Shown: positions 10,301 through 19,289 of the stretch, in pieces
How the letters are laid out: each line of letters begins with the position of its first letter
Numbering within the stretch: the first letter of the stretch is position 1
DNA from: Tanypteryx hageni
Taxonomy: Eukaryota > Arthropoda > Insecta > Odonata > Petaluridae
DNA: 64,000 nucleotides
Assembly (NCBI GenBank): GCA_028673005.1
Contig: CM054116.1
Span: 128,875,547-128,939,546, forward strand
Reading direction: 5' to 3'
Notes under the pieces: generated by a model
What the model saw: the letters and a program-made list of their open reading frames with translations, nothing else
Told to the model about the DNA's origin: nothing
The model's database searches: none
Made by a program: the position numbers and the translations under genes

Positions 10301-13300
10301 CCCTCCCGAACGGACCCGCCCCACGAAATCTATCCCCCAGGAATCGCCCCACGAGTTTTCAGAGGCCCAAGAAGCCCCGAAATCCGTCCCCGATCTCTAT
10401 CCCTTCCCTCCCCCTACGACGACGACCCTACCCGCCCCCGACGGCCCCACTCTCCCCCCCGCCGCGCCCCCCGTCCCTGGCGCGGTACAACGTGTATAAC
10501 TCCACGCACTTGTCGAATTTTCGCTTTCCTCCGGCCCATCCGGCTCCAACGAGAGGTCTTCTTCTTCATCCTTGTCTCTCCTTCCTCGGCCGCCGACGCC
10601 GGACAGTCTCCGAACCTCTATCTATGAACTTTTGCACCAATCGACCGCTTTTCATGACACTTTGTGGAAGTCTCCCGCTACTGCCGAGCCGAGCTCCCGA
10701 GGTTAGTTTTCGTTTCGAATATTGAACGTCTCGGGTTCGATTCCAAGAACTATTATCATTCCCATTTGATTCACATGGGAAATCCGAAAACCGTGGTTCA
10801 GGGCAGTTTTCTCTAGCGTATCAAAATATCTTAGAATTGTAATATCGGCGCCGGTGCAAATTTTAACACGTTTTTTAAGTTTTACTAGATTCTCCGACCC
10901 TGGCGCCGATGGTGCACAAGCCGTTTAAATCCGCTCCACGGGCTGCACGCGACAACCCCTCCCTCCACTATACTCGTTTTGGCCCACGATCCTCGCTAAA
11001 GTCGCTGGTTATGAGAAGTATTACATATTTACTGGCCAACATTTACTAAACCTAATCGCAAATTGTATTTTATTTTATTTTTTAAACTGGCAAAATTTTC
11101 CCATGCTGTTAAAATGTCCCCGCGCGACTCAGGTCGCCATCGTAATAAAATAATTAAAAATTAATTTAAAAAAGATTTTTTCGCAAAAAGGTAAAGAATG
11201 AATTTTGATTTATTGAACTTGATTGAAATTCTTTGCTAATGTTATATCGCTCTGTGAAGCTGCAAGAATGTTAGCAGGTAGAACGTGCGCCAAACGTCAT
11301 TACGTGATTGATGCGAGTAGCGAGCTGGGGCGGCGCAATAAGATACTTGAATGAAAATTTACCAATTCTGAGTGTCCATTGCCATTCGACGCGGTCACCT
11401 CGTCGCGAAATCTCACCTGGGGAAAAAATGGTCTACTAAGGAAACTGGTAGAAGCATCTAAGCATTACAAAGAACATAAATGAAATTCAACAGATAATTT
11501 TTATTTATATTTTCAATCTTGTGATAGGAGAACTAAAGTTTTGTTGTTGACTATATAATTATGTCATTATTGTTTTATTATTACACAGACATATATAGAT
11601 TAACCATATAAATAGGGTATTGAAAAGGGACACGACTTTGTAATATAAATATATAATAGTATTAGGTACATGGAAGCAGTGTTTCATAAATAACACTCAC
11701 GTGTTTTCCCGGCGGTTGACTACCTCTGACGTGAGGAGAGGAGGGGTCATGCGCCTGCTCTCCAGCCTGAAGAGCAAAACATCAGGATGACTTAAAACCA
11801 ATACGTAGTCATGAAACGAAGTTTATTAAGTCTCTCAAAAAAATTTACAATTTAATGAAACAAAAAGTAACAAAGCTTATTAAAATCTCAGAAAATACAA
11901 TTATTTTACAATTCTATAAAATATTTCTATTGCCCAATTGCTGAGTCACATAATTTCCAATATGTAATAATGAAAAAATAACTTTGTAGTTTCCACAAAT
12001 TTTATTTTAAACACGACCGGTTTCACTACGATCGTAGTAGCATCATCAGGTGATTTGAATTTGAATGCCCAGCTGATTCGCCTCTGTCCTACGCACTGTG
12101 GGTATCTCAGGGGTAGTGTAATGAATAGCCGGGGAAGGGAGGAGGGAAACCCGGTGCCAGCATTTGCCTGCTCTTACGAAGAACACCAGGGGAGCCAACA
12201 GTAAGTAAGCTAAATAGAGTAGAATGATTGTGGAAAAGGTATTCATTTAAGAGGGGCGAATGTTTACAAATAATTATCTCTAGCTGTTCGAGTGCATCCA
12301 ATTTGCGTCCTTTACTTAATTGGATTAGATCATCTTGATGGATGGATGCAATGAATGCAGCCTTCCCTCGTTTTACGAACTACCGTTTTACGAGTTCTTG
12401 CTTACACGAACTGAGCAATTTCATGCCTATTTTTATTCGATTTGCGAACGACAAATTTTCGCTTATAAGAGTTCGTCCTTTTTCTCAAATATCGAATAAA
12501 TGCGCTGTTCCGAATAAGAATTATCATCTCGGTCTCAGTACGCGCGTTGCCGTTCTTTGTGAAGTACGGTTCGCTGAGTGGTGTGCATTTTTATCTTTTA
12601 AATCAAGATATATTTTTGTGAATCATGGCCGTGCCGGCCTTTCAGTTATTGAAAGTGGTAAAGTGAAAAAAGAGAGAAGGGCTTTATGTGTAGCCCAAGA
12701 AGTAAATGCACATTATTCAAAGATTGGAGAAAGGCGAGCGGTCGAAGAATTTAACCTATCTTAGGCTAACATAGGCTTAGATATCATTGCATAATACCGC
12801 TAATATATAGAGTAAGACATCATATGACTAAGAATGTCATTTAAATACATTAATGATGTTTTTTCTCAATTTGCCAACATTCGGTGTTGTTTATAAGTGA
12901 ACTGTGGGATAGTTTTTTATTTTGGCCTTCGGAACCAATTAAAATTTTTTACATAGGATGTAATGGGAAAATAATCTTTGTTTTACGAGTTTTCGACTGA
13001 CGAACAGTTTTCGTGGAACGAATTAATTTCGTAAAACGAGGGAAGGCTTGTACCATCGTTAGCACTTTTCCTCTCCAATTCTTTCACTTTGGGCGGAAAT
13101 AACTTAGATTTCTTTCTCTTACAAATTCTTATACATGCGCAAAAATTCACATGCGGCTTCCCCTCCATTTTGGAAATGGAACCAACATTGTGTAAGAACT
13201 AGAACCAAAGTTCTGACTTAGGATCTTCGGCAAATTTCGGAAGAATAACCTCTGCATTTTCAACTGATAAAAAATAAGCTGTTGAACCATTATTAGTATT

Positions 13301-16300
13301 TATTCTTTCAAGAGTAGGCATCAGTCTCAGAAATCTTGTGCTCGTATGCGACAAAATTTGTGGTTAAAATCACAAAATGATTTCAGTGCCTCCACTCGTA
13401 CCCTGTCGATATGAACAAATCAGAATATTTTCACAATACCAACTTCCACATACCGTTTTAATGTAAAAGTGTTCCGTTCAACCGATCCCCACAAATGTTC
13501 TACTACAGTTGTCCGATAATTTCCGGAAAAGATTCTTAGAACCTGTACTTTTTGCACCTCCAATGTTTAGGGATTGCAGTCCCGGGATCCCGTCCAAAAT
13601 TTCTATCCCGAAATCTCGGGATTATGTAGACGCAAATCCCGGGATTTCGGGATTGACATTTTTGCTATCAGGTGGCGCTAACAAATAAATTGTATTTGAT
13701 GTATAATAAAATACATAAGTCGTTAGAATTCACTGAGTAATACTGCTTTTTATCTGAGTTTATAATATGTCATCATTCTTGGAAAATAAGAACAACGAAA
13801 AAAAACGAAAAATATCCTTTGGGGTGTGGCAAACCTAAAGATGAATGAATATTATCAAGAAGAAATGGAATCCGCGGAATCGGAAGGACATGAATCAGGG
13901 GATGAATCCTTGTCCTCGAGTGATGAAACAGACGAAGATGATTCGTTTGAAGGCGGAGGTGCGTACAAACTATCAGAAACAAACATTGAGTTATTGATTC
14001 AAAAAATAAGGAAAACTGTTCTTCTCTTCAGAAAATCACTCGCAAAAAACGAGAGATTCCTTCAGAAATATGTAATCGAACAATAGGGTGAGGAAAAATC
14101 ACTTGTTATGGATATAAGAACTCGCTGGAACAGTTTAGCTGAAATGATCGAACGTTTTATATTGCTTAAAACCTGCATTATGAATTGATATGAATTCCGA
14201 TATATCATTTAGTGAGAGTGAACATTAACTTGCTTCTTCTATTTTCGCAACACTGCAGCCAGTGAAAATTACTATGGAAGCTCTTTGCAGAAGAGATGCA
14301 AATCTTTTGACGCGTGAGACACCGTTGGAATTCATGATGAAGGAACTGAATGATGTGAATACAGAGTTAGGACATATTATGAAAAAAAAATGCCTTGAAA
14401 AATCAAATAATGAAGAGACGAACTAAGTTATCAGGGGTATTGAGGTATCTTCAGTACGGGTCGCAGGCTCGTGATAATATATTTTCTGTGCCATCACTAG
14501 CGAACATAAAAATGTTTGTTACAGAAAACCTGAGTACATGTTATTGTAATATTAGTAAAACGTGTGAACCACTGCACAAGAAAGAAGACCAAGTTTCATC
14601 AGCATCAAGAAGCCGATTTATAAATGATGACTTACACACTAAGCGAACGGCAGCATCTGAACGTTTTGAGACTGGTGCATCATATTCAGAGAAGTTATAG
14701 AAAGAACTCGATTCCGTCATTGCCCAATGTTTAGTTACTCACCAGAAATATTCCTCATGCTATCATTCAAATGATCTAGCATTATCAATAGCACCAGAGC
14801 TAAAGGATTTCCGTGAAAGTGGACGTAAATGAGAAAAGCTGCAGTTTCTTTACCAGCAGTTGCTAGCTATTCATCCTACTAGTGTAAAATCAGAAAGGGC
14901 TTTTTCATCAGCAGGAATGCTGTGCAATAAATACAGATCAAGAATGAGTGACGCGACATTAGATGCACTTTGTTTTTTAAGGGCATATTTCAGAAATTTG
15001 TGAATAGCTTTTAAGTGAGGAGAACCTTAATCTAATTGTACCGTTTAATTTAAGATACTGCAACAATTGCTACTTTAGTTATTAAAATTTCCTTTACATT
15101 TTCTCCAAAGATACGTGTTTGAATTTAGTTTTTCCTGCTGATAAAAAGTTATTTTCATTGACGATACTTAAATTTTGTGTAAACTTGACATTACTTCCAT
15201 AACTGCATATGATGATTTCATGTCTGCGTATGATACAAAATTGTTGTTTAAAAATATTGTATGTTTTTCATTTCCCACCACTTTTCCTCGGTCCCGGGAT
15301 TGAAAAAATCACAATCCCGTAACCCCGGGATTAGAAAATCCCTCCGGGATTGCAATCCCTACCAATGTTAGTACCTATTGGTAGTATCAGCTGACATGCT
15401 AACAATCTTATCAATCTTAACAAGTTTTGGGATGCGAGCTATAATTTAATACATTAAATACTTTGAAAGAAAAAAAGATTTTCATCTATGACTGGCACCA
15501 TCACCACTCATGCATCAGAGTAAATACGTATATGCAGAAAAATCAGAACATCGTGATTAACACTCACGTGCTGCTGGTCCTGAGGTCTTTTGAGAATTCC
15601 TCGTGGAGTCTCTTCATTCTGAAAAAGAAAACAACAAGATGAGTTGACGTAATTATGTAGATATGAAGTGAAGTTGACGAAGTTTCTCAATATATATAAA
15701 TAAATACATAAATGATACTTTGGGATCCGAAGGCGGATCAGAGCAGAAACATTTTTGTTAATAACAGCATAAAATAACCTACTAGAAGGGTTTATAAGAT
15801 AAGGGAAGAATGTAATCGCAAGTATACGCGTATTATACTTACAGGCAAATTGGCGGTATCATGCACCACGTCGGGCACGCCGTCTTCAACAGACCATCTT
15901 CTTCGCCGCCCGACGCAGTACCGCCTAATGAGCCCCCATATCCAGCACGCCAGGAGCAGGCAGGATAAAAAAATTGCCAGCCCTAGGGCGACATTGTTGG
16001 CAAAGTCATCATAAGAATCTGCCGACACAAATGAGAAAAGAATTTCGGATTTAACGTATGTCGACGGATTTGCTCTTTCTTTTACATTTTGAACTATTCA
16101 AAGATTGTCAAAAGGAAAAGAATTTCTTAAAACTATAGTTTGTATTAAACCTACTTTGATGGTTTCAAGCTAAGAAAGATGTTGTAGGAGATAGGATTAT
16201 TTGAGTAATTTACTGGTTGTGTATGCATTAATAGTTAGTCTTTGTAGCGAGGACGAATGCTTCGAAAGACGGACGGACACAGCTAAGGTTAAATAAGCGA

Positions 16301-16620
16301 AATGATCCTAGGAAACGAATAAGAAAAAATCCAAGTTGATTTGGATATCGAGAAGGGAAGAACTTGAACGTAAGTTGAAAATCCATCGGAACCAGTTTCA
16401 AATCGTAAAGTAAAGCACCTTGCTAGCATGATAACGAGAGGATCAAAATGTACCGATGAAATTAGGGCTAGAATAGCGATCGTTAATTGCAATGAGAAGT
16501 AACCATGCATTTAATTAAAATTCCACCAATCAACTGAGCTAGGCTACGTTTCGAGTTCTGAAATATGCCAGATTTTCAATAGTATTGGTGAAAAACAAGT
16601 TAATTACCTCTCCCGCTCAT
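7106..16620 (-). CDS. Small single-pass membrane protein gene, unit 1 (five exons)
   Basis: Exons on the minus strand are 16620-16608, 16018-15843, 15618-15568, 11766-11701 and 7333-7106, 534 bases coding for 177 residues. All introns start GTAATT, GTAAGT or GTGAGT and end in CAG with pyrimidine-rich tracts; the phases (1,0,0,0) join without stops. An in-frame TAG lies upstream of the ATG, which is the first available. The product has an acidic N-terminus (SYDDF), a membrane segment at about residues 13-35, then arginine-rich RRYCVGRRRR (36-45). A disordered Pro/Gly/Glu tail follows, ending in a leucine-rich stretch. The charge pattern suggests N-out, C-in topology. I do not recognise the family. 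Introns hold transposons: an RTE scrap, a hAT element and a Tigger MITE. Splicing is inferred from signals only. Confidence 0.68.
7739..8295. repeat. Three degenerate direct repeats (about 100-140 bp each)
   Basis: Copies at about 7739-7858, 7859-7999 and a partial one at 8197-8295 share the order: AAAGTAC or similar, TTGTTGCG-type segment, GAGATA or CAGATA, then TTCGATTTAGTTTAACCGTAA in the first two and TTCGATTTTA in the third. The same block is at about 32866-33422 and 57781-58337. It lies inside intron 4. A TGACGTCA (CRE-like) octamer occurs near 8020; no function is claimed. Confidence 0.55.
8455..8645. mobile_element. Scraps resembling hAT-type MITE ends
   Basis: GCAGGGGCGAATATAGGGCC near 8462 and GGCGGATCCACGGGGGATGAC near 8590 resemble ends of hAT-like MITEs, and a palindromic GCCTAGG-type motif lies between them. 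Matching inverted partners were not found, so these may be solo ends. Equivalents are at 33582-33772 and 58497-58687. Confidence 0.3.
8646..9695. other. Intron 4 stretch, nothing recognised
   Basis: AT-rich sequence without a coherent frame. In unit 3 this interval contains the poly(A)-tailed insertion (58811-58882) and a deletion of about 24 bases near 59277. Confidence 0.5.
9704..9986. mobile_element. hAT-type MITE, 283 bp, unit 1
   Basis: Terminal inverted repeats begin CAGTGGTTCCCAAACG on the left and end GTTTGGGAACCACTA on the right, a classic hAT MITE pattern. Subterminal GCGGCA motifs occur near both ends. Flanking octamers CCCTAAAT (9696-9703) and CCCTAAGC (9987-9994) look like an aged 8-bp target duplication (6 of 8 match). 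It has no coding capacity. Confidence 0.85.
10000..10280. other. Intron 4 stretch, nothing recognised
   Basis: AT-rich and without open frames or repeat ends that I can identify. Confidence 0.5.
10285..10600. other. GC-rich block, coding status unresolved
   Basis: A sharp GC-rich island in AT-rich DNA, C-rich on the plus strand. Several frames are open on the plus strand (proline-rich) and pieces on the minus strand (for example DKDEEEDLSLEPDGPEESEN), but no acceptor with a pyrimidine tract was found on the minus strand. The C run near 10455 is 8 bases longer in unit 3, which shifts every frame. It may be non-coding intron sequence. Copies are at about 35412-35727 and 60385-60708. Confidence 0.45.
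10600..10850 (+). mobile_element. SINE-like repeat with tRNA-type B box, plus strand, unit 1
   Basis: Contains GGTTCGATTCC, a good tRNA B-box match, near 10734, followed by CATTTGATTCACATGGGAAA and a 3' part ending AATTGTAATATCGG. The same order of segments is present on the minus strand at 17555-17800, including the upstream part with GCCGAGCTCCC. Homology between two separate sites defines it as a dispersed repeat. Copies are at 35727-35977 and 60708-60958. I could not assign the parent tRNA or an A box with certainty. Confidence 0.6.
10851..11690. other. Intron 4 stretch, nothing coding seen
   Basis: Starts with two GGCGCC-containing segments about 70 bases apart in inverted arrangement (10848 and 10907), possibly ends of a tiny element. 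The rest shows no frame. Confidence 0.4.
11701..11766 (-). CDS. Exon 4, unit 1: 66-bp microexon
   Basis: The acceptor is TTTTGCTCTTCAG and the donor is GTGAGTGTTA, the same ten bases as the exon 3 donor. It encodes 22 residues rich in Pro, Ser, His and Gly, phase 0 at both ends. The copies at 36828-36893 and 61809-61874 are unchanged. Confidence 0.68.
12012..12053. repeat. Palindrome-bearing repeat motif in intron 3
   Basis: CACGACCGGTTTCACTACG leads into the perfect palindrome CTACGATCGTAG and then CATCATCAGGTGA. It looks like a piece of a dispersed arthropod repeat, but I cannot name the family. Copies are at 37139-37180 and 62120-62161. Confidence 0.4.
12358..13050 (+). mobile_element. 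Tigger/pogo-like MITE, 693 bp, unit 1
   Basis: The left end CAGCCTTCCCTCGTTTTACG matches the right end, whose reverse complement starts CAAGCCTTCCCTCGTTTTAC. A TA dinucleotide follows the right end (13051-13052); the left flank reads TG, probably a mutated TA. A frame ending at 12764 contains GKVKKERRALCVAQEV and GERRAVEEFNLS, resembling the N-terminal helix-turn-helix of pogo/CENP-B transposases. This suggests an internally deleted derivative of a Tigger element. Confidence 0.72.
13568..15361 (+). mobile_element. hAT transposon, 1794 bp, with perfect target duplication (unit 1)
   Basis: It begins TAGGGATTGCA and ends TGCAATCCCTA, an exact 11-bp inverted repeat, flanked by identical octamers CCAATGTT at 13560-13567 and 15362-15369. 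Many CCCGGGATT-type subterminal repeats lie just inside both ends, as is common in hAT elements where transposase binds. It sits in intron 3 of the membrane-protein gene. The intact duplication suggests a relatively young insertion, made before the units duplicated. Confidence 0.93.
13841..15003 (+). pseudogene. hAT transposase remnant, unit 1
   Basis: Pieces of a hAT transposase in order: an acidic N-terminal stretch; DIRTRWNSLAEMIERFILLK after an in-frame TAG near 14084; MEALCRRDANLLTRETPLEF; then the C-terminal dimerisation domain with HPTSVKSERAFSSAGMLCNK and LDALCFLRAYF before TGA at 15001-15003. Stops and frameshifts separate the pieces. The BED zinc finger and most of the N-terminal catalytic domain are missing, so the element would need transposase in trans. 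Confidence 0.85.
15568..15618 (-). CDS. Exon 3, unit 1: 51-bp microexon
   Basis: The acceptor TTTCTTTTTCAG is strong and the donor is GTGAGTGTTA. It encodes NEETPRGILKRPQDQQH in phase 0 at both ends, so it could be skipped or duplicated without shifting frame. Its flanks resemble those of exon 4. Confidence 0.68.
15843..16018 (-). CDS. Exon 2, unit 1: transmembrane and arginine-rich segment
   Basis: The acceptor is CAG after a T-rich tract; the donor is GTAAGTATAA. It encodes 58 whole codons after the split aspartate codon, including the hydrophobic stretch and the RRRR cluster. Unit 2 has one replacement here, SVEDG to SVEYG. Confidence 0.72.
16300..16500 (+). pseudogene. Old RTE-like LINE scrap in intron 1, unit 1
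   Basis: Translating the plus strand across shifts gives KNLNV, ITRGSKCTDEIRARI and neighbouring residues. These match the RTE protein region EENLN, ITREEKCTDEIKTRI in the younger copy at about 3270-3400. It is far more diverged than the other RTE copies here, so it is an older insertion of the same family. It lies antisense to the gene. Confidence 0.7.
16608..16620 (-). CDS. Exon 1 coding part, unit 1
   Basis: ATG AGC GGG AGA G, then donor GTAATT. The final G pairs with AT at the start of exon 2 to make the aspartate codon, so the phase fits. A possible untranslated first exon lies upstream, ending at 16867 before a strong GTATGT donor (16866-16861). No TATA box is evident. Confidence 0.6.
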
Positions 16621-16629
16621 ATTCCGCTC

Positions 16630-17550
16630 CGTCTTCTTTAGTATTTCAACAAGAATGAACTAGTTCTGAATCGGGTGGTTTCCACGGTAACGGCCAACAG
16701 AGACGACACAAGCAATAAGCCTCCATTGTTTGATACAATCAACTTGGAAAACAAGATAAATTTAAATTCTAAGCACTGCTAAAGGACATATCAGAAGCGA
16801 TGCCAAGAAATACAGAATTTGCGATAGAACAATCGAAAATTAAATTATTATTTAACTCATACATACCTCACTTGAGATGAAGTACGTTAATATTTACACT
16901 CACGCTCATTCCTTCGTCGTAAATTATTTATGTCTATTGACTTACAAAAGCTGAGTGTAGGTAAACGTAACGAAACTACACGTATTTTAGTTCACTTCTT
17001 CGTCCTGAATAATCCATTTCCTTTCAATTAATATGTTCAGTAGGCGCGATAAAGAAAATAAAGCTTATTACTTACAATTAGATCTTGCTTACTTCATTTG
17101 TCACGAAGATTGTTTTCGTTGGCAACAACAAACAGGAAGGAAAAGGATGCCTCTGCATAACATAATAATAAGACGACCCAAACAGAACTAACGATGCGAG
17201 CTTTCCATTTAATCATTTATTTAATACCTACTTATATTGGCTCTAATAGCTTTAAAATCACCGCAGATATGTTGCTCCTTGTGTTCTCAAATTTCATAAT
17301 TGAGCGTTATAAAATATGACAAATACATTCGAACGGGTTATTAAATTGAACACGCGTATTTTCGTTCGACAGAAACAATACCTGTATTTATTAGACTATA
17401 CCATCAATTGTTGTTCATATGGCTACACTCTCGTAATGAGTGATGAAAACGGCAGTATTTACGCGAAATTCGAAGAAATGCGATGGATAAGCAGCGTTTT
17501 ACGATAAAAATTAGAATCTCCATTCCTTCTCTCAGAGAACGGTACAAATC
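16630..17550. other. Upstream region of the membrane-protein gene
   Basis: The minus strand here should carry the promoter. I see possible donor sites at 16866-16861 (GTATGT) and 16903-16897 (GTGAGTG), which could end untranslated first exons, but no TATA box. A short plus-strand frame at 17316-17507 has no recognisable content. Confidence 0.35.
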
Positions 17551-17554
17551 CCGC

Positions 17555-17800
17555 TCCGATATTACAATTCTAAGATATTTTAATGTGCAAGAGAAAATTG
17601 CCCTGCTCGGTGGGTTTCAGATTTCCCATGTAAATCAAATTGGAAGGATAGTCCCCGGAATCAAACCCGGGACTTCAATTTTCGCAACGAAAACTATCCT
17701 TGGGAGCTCGGCCCAAGTAGAAAAAGGTTTCCACCGAATGTGTGACAGCTTTTCGGTTCCTCTGTATAATGTGCGAATTATGAAGGAAGGAACGGAATTA
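17555..17800 (-). mobile_element. SINE-like repeat, minus strand, unit 1
   Basis: Minus-strand homologue of the repeat at 10600-10850, with GGTTTGATTCC (B box), TTTGATTTACATGGGAAA and the 3' end AATTGTAATATCGG. The unit 2 copy is at 42684-42929. The plus-strand frame across it is a shadow. Confidence 0.6.
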
Positions 17801-18844
17801 TCTCACAGGACAAGTACCGAAGATTTTTCCAGTGTTTGACACAATGAAACGGTCTCGTATGAGAGTTTAAATCAAGTGACTGTTTGATGTGTTATTGCCT
17901 TATTGTTAAACACAGTCCACTACGGGAGGAGTTTCCTTAATGAGTGACGCAGTGATTCATAAAGGTAATATTATTCTTTTTAAGTTTAAATTACTCCGAC
18001 AATTTTTTTATTGTTTTAAAATGACAATGCTGCTAATGGCTTACAAAAAGAATATGCTTAATTTTGATTACCAGATATAATTAAGCGATAATTATTAATT
18101 AATTAAAAGTAATTCCCTCGCGTGAAAAAATTAGCCGTGTACTATTACTTTCTGAAGATTGGGATATAAAAACCTGTAGGAAAGAGGACATTTTGCAGGA
18201 GAAAAAAATTCGGCAAGCGGGAGTCTCGAATGCCAAAAGCACGGGACGCGAGACTTATGTTAAGCGTTATCTCTAGCATAGAGACTCCAGAGATAGCGAA
18301 GTTACAAGCATTTCAGAAAATCGGTCCATTTTTGTGCACTTTTTAATTAATTATTTCTCTTAAACTTAAAGCCATTTGCTCGAAATTCCGAAAAGGTATT
18401 CTTATAGATAATGAACAACACTCTCCACTGGTAGAAGATGAACCGAATCTGTGAGTTACAGTCCGTAGCGTCTCCTTGTACGATATCTAGAATTTTTTAC
18501 TCTAGAGTCTTTCTTTAATGTTTATTTTGTTGATATTGTATAAATCAAAATAACTTTAAATTTATTTATAAAATCATAAATTCCTTTTGGTTTCATTTTT
18601 AAAGGAACTTTTAGTAAATTTAGAAATTCTCGTTCAAGTTAAAAACTATTTTCATATATACAGTGAAACGATTTTTTAAATTGTTTACATGCTTAAAATA
18701 TCGGCTGGAATAGATCATGCCTCAAAATTAAATAATTACATCGACAATCCTACTAAAATCAATAAACTGTTATCATTATAAAAATGTTATGAAGAGCGGA
18801 GATTACTCCTTTGTTCCCAAAATAGTGATAGACAAACATTTAAA
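17801..18844. other. Non-coding stretch, no gene seen
   Basis: AT-rich. It contains a small hairpin, TATCTCT...AGAGATA, near 18269-18296. No frames or transposon ends were recognised. Confidence 0.5.
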
Positions 18845-19204
18845 AAATTCGTAACTAACATTACCGCATACTACCAGAATGTCCGCGGTTTGCGGACTAA
18901 ATTAAAGGACATGCGTATTTCAGCGGTGTTTTCCGCAGTGGGATTTTTTTCTGTGTTAAAACATAACTGATACACAGATTTTTATGACCCACAAAACTAG
19001 CATTCTTTGGTAATGCTCTGTTATCTACTAACAAATATATTAACTCGTAATTAATATGTATTTTGTTGAAATCTGTATGTAATTAATTTCGCTTATTTTG
19101 TAAATATTGTAATTACTTATATGACGAAAGGGTTAAATGTAATAAGGGACAGCATAGTCTCAATTTCGCCCTAATAAAGTCGTTTGTCTGTCTGTCTGTC
19201 TGTC
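18845..19204 (+). mobile_element. jockey-like LINE, collapsed 5' and 3' fragments, unit 1
   Basis: ITAYYQNVRGLRTKLKD near 18860 is the characteristic start of the jockey-type endonuclease domain. It runs only about 100 bases before the sequence changes to a LINE-like 3' tail with AATAAA near 19171 and a (TGTC)n tract at 19185-19204. Almost the whole body is deleted. The unit 2 copy is at 43974-44333. Confidence 0.65.
19185..19204 (+). repeat. (TGTC)5 tract at a LINE 3' end
   Basis: Follows AATAAAGTCGTT, as expected for the simple-repeat tail of a non-LTR element. The unit 2 copy is near 44314-44333. Confidence 0.8.
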
Positions 19205-19289
19205 TCTTAAACTAATTAATGATGTGTTTACATTCCTCCCAAATCTGACCAAAGCATATACCAAAAATATCGTGTAGAAAAAAGCGTCT

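Noticed and set aside
10734..10745. Functional tRNA gene
   Set aside because: There is a B box but no credible cloverleaf or acceptor stem, and the homology extends well beyond tRNA length, so it is SINE-like.
12342..12764. 140-residue plus-strand gene
   Set aside because: It lies almost wholly inside the Tigger MITE and only its last third resembles a transposase helix-turn-helix.
16897..16910. Alternative coding first exon ATGAGC with donor GTGAGTG
   Set aside because: Its phase does not fit exon 2 (joining gives an early stop). It could only join exons 3 or 4, with no support.
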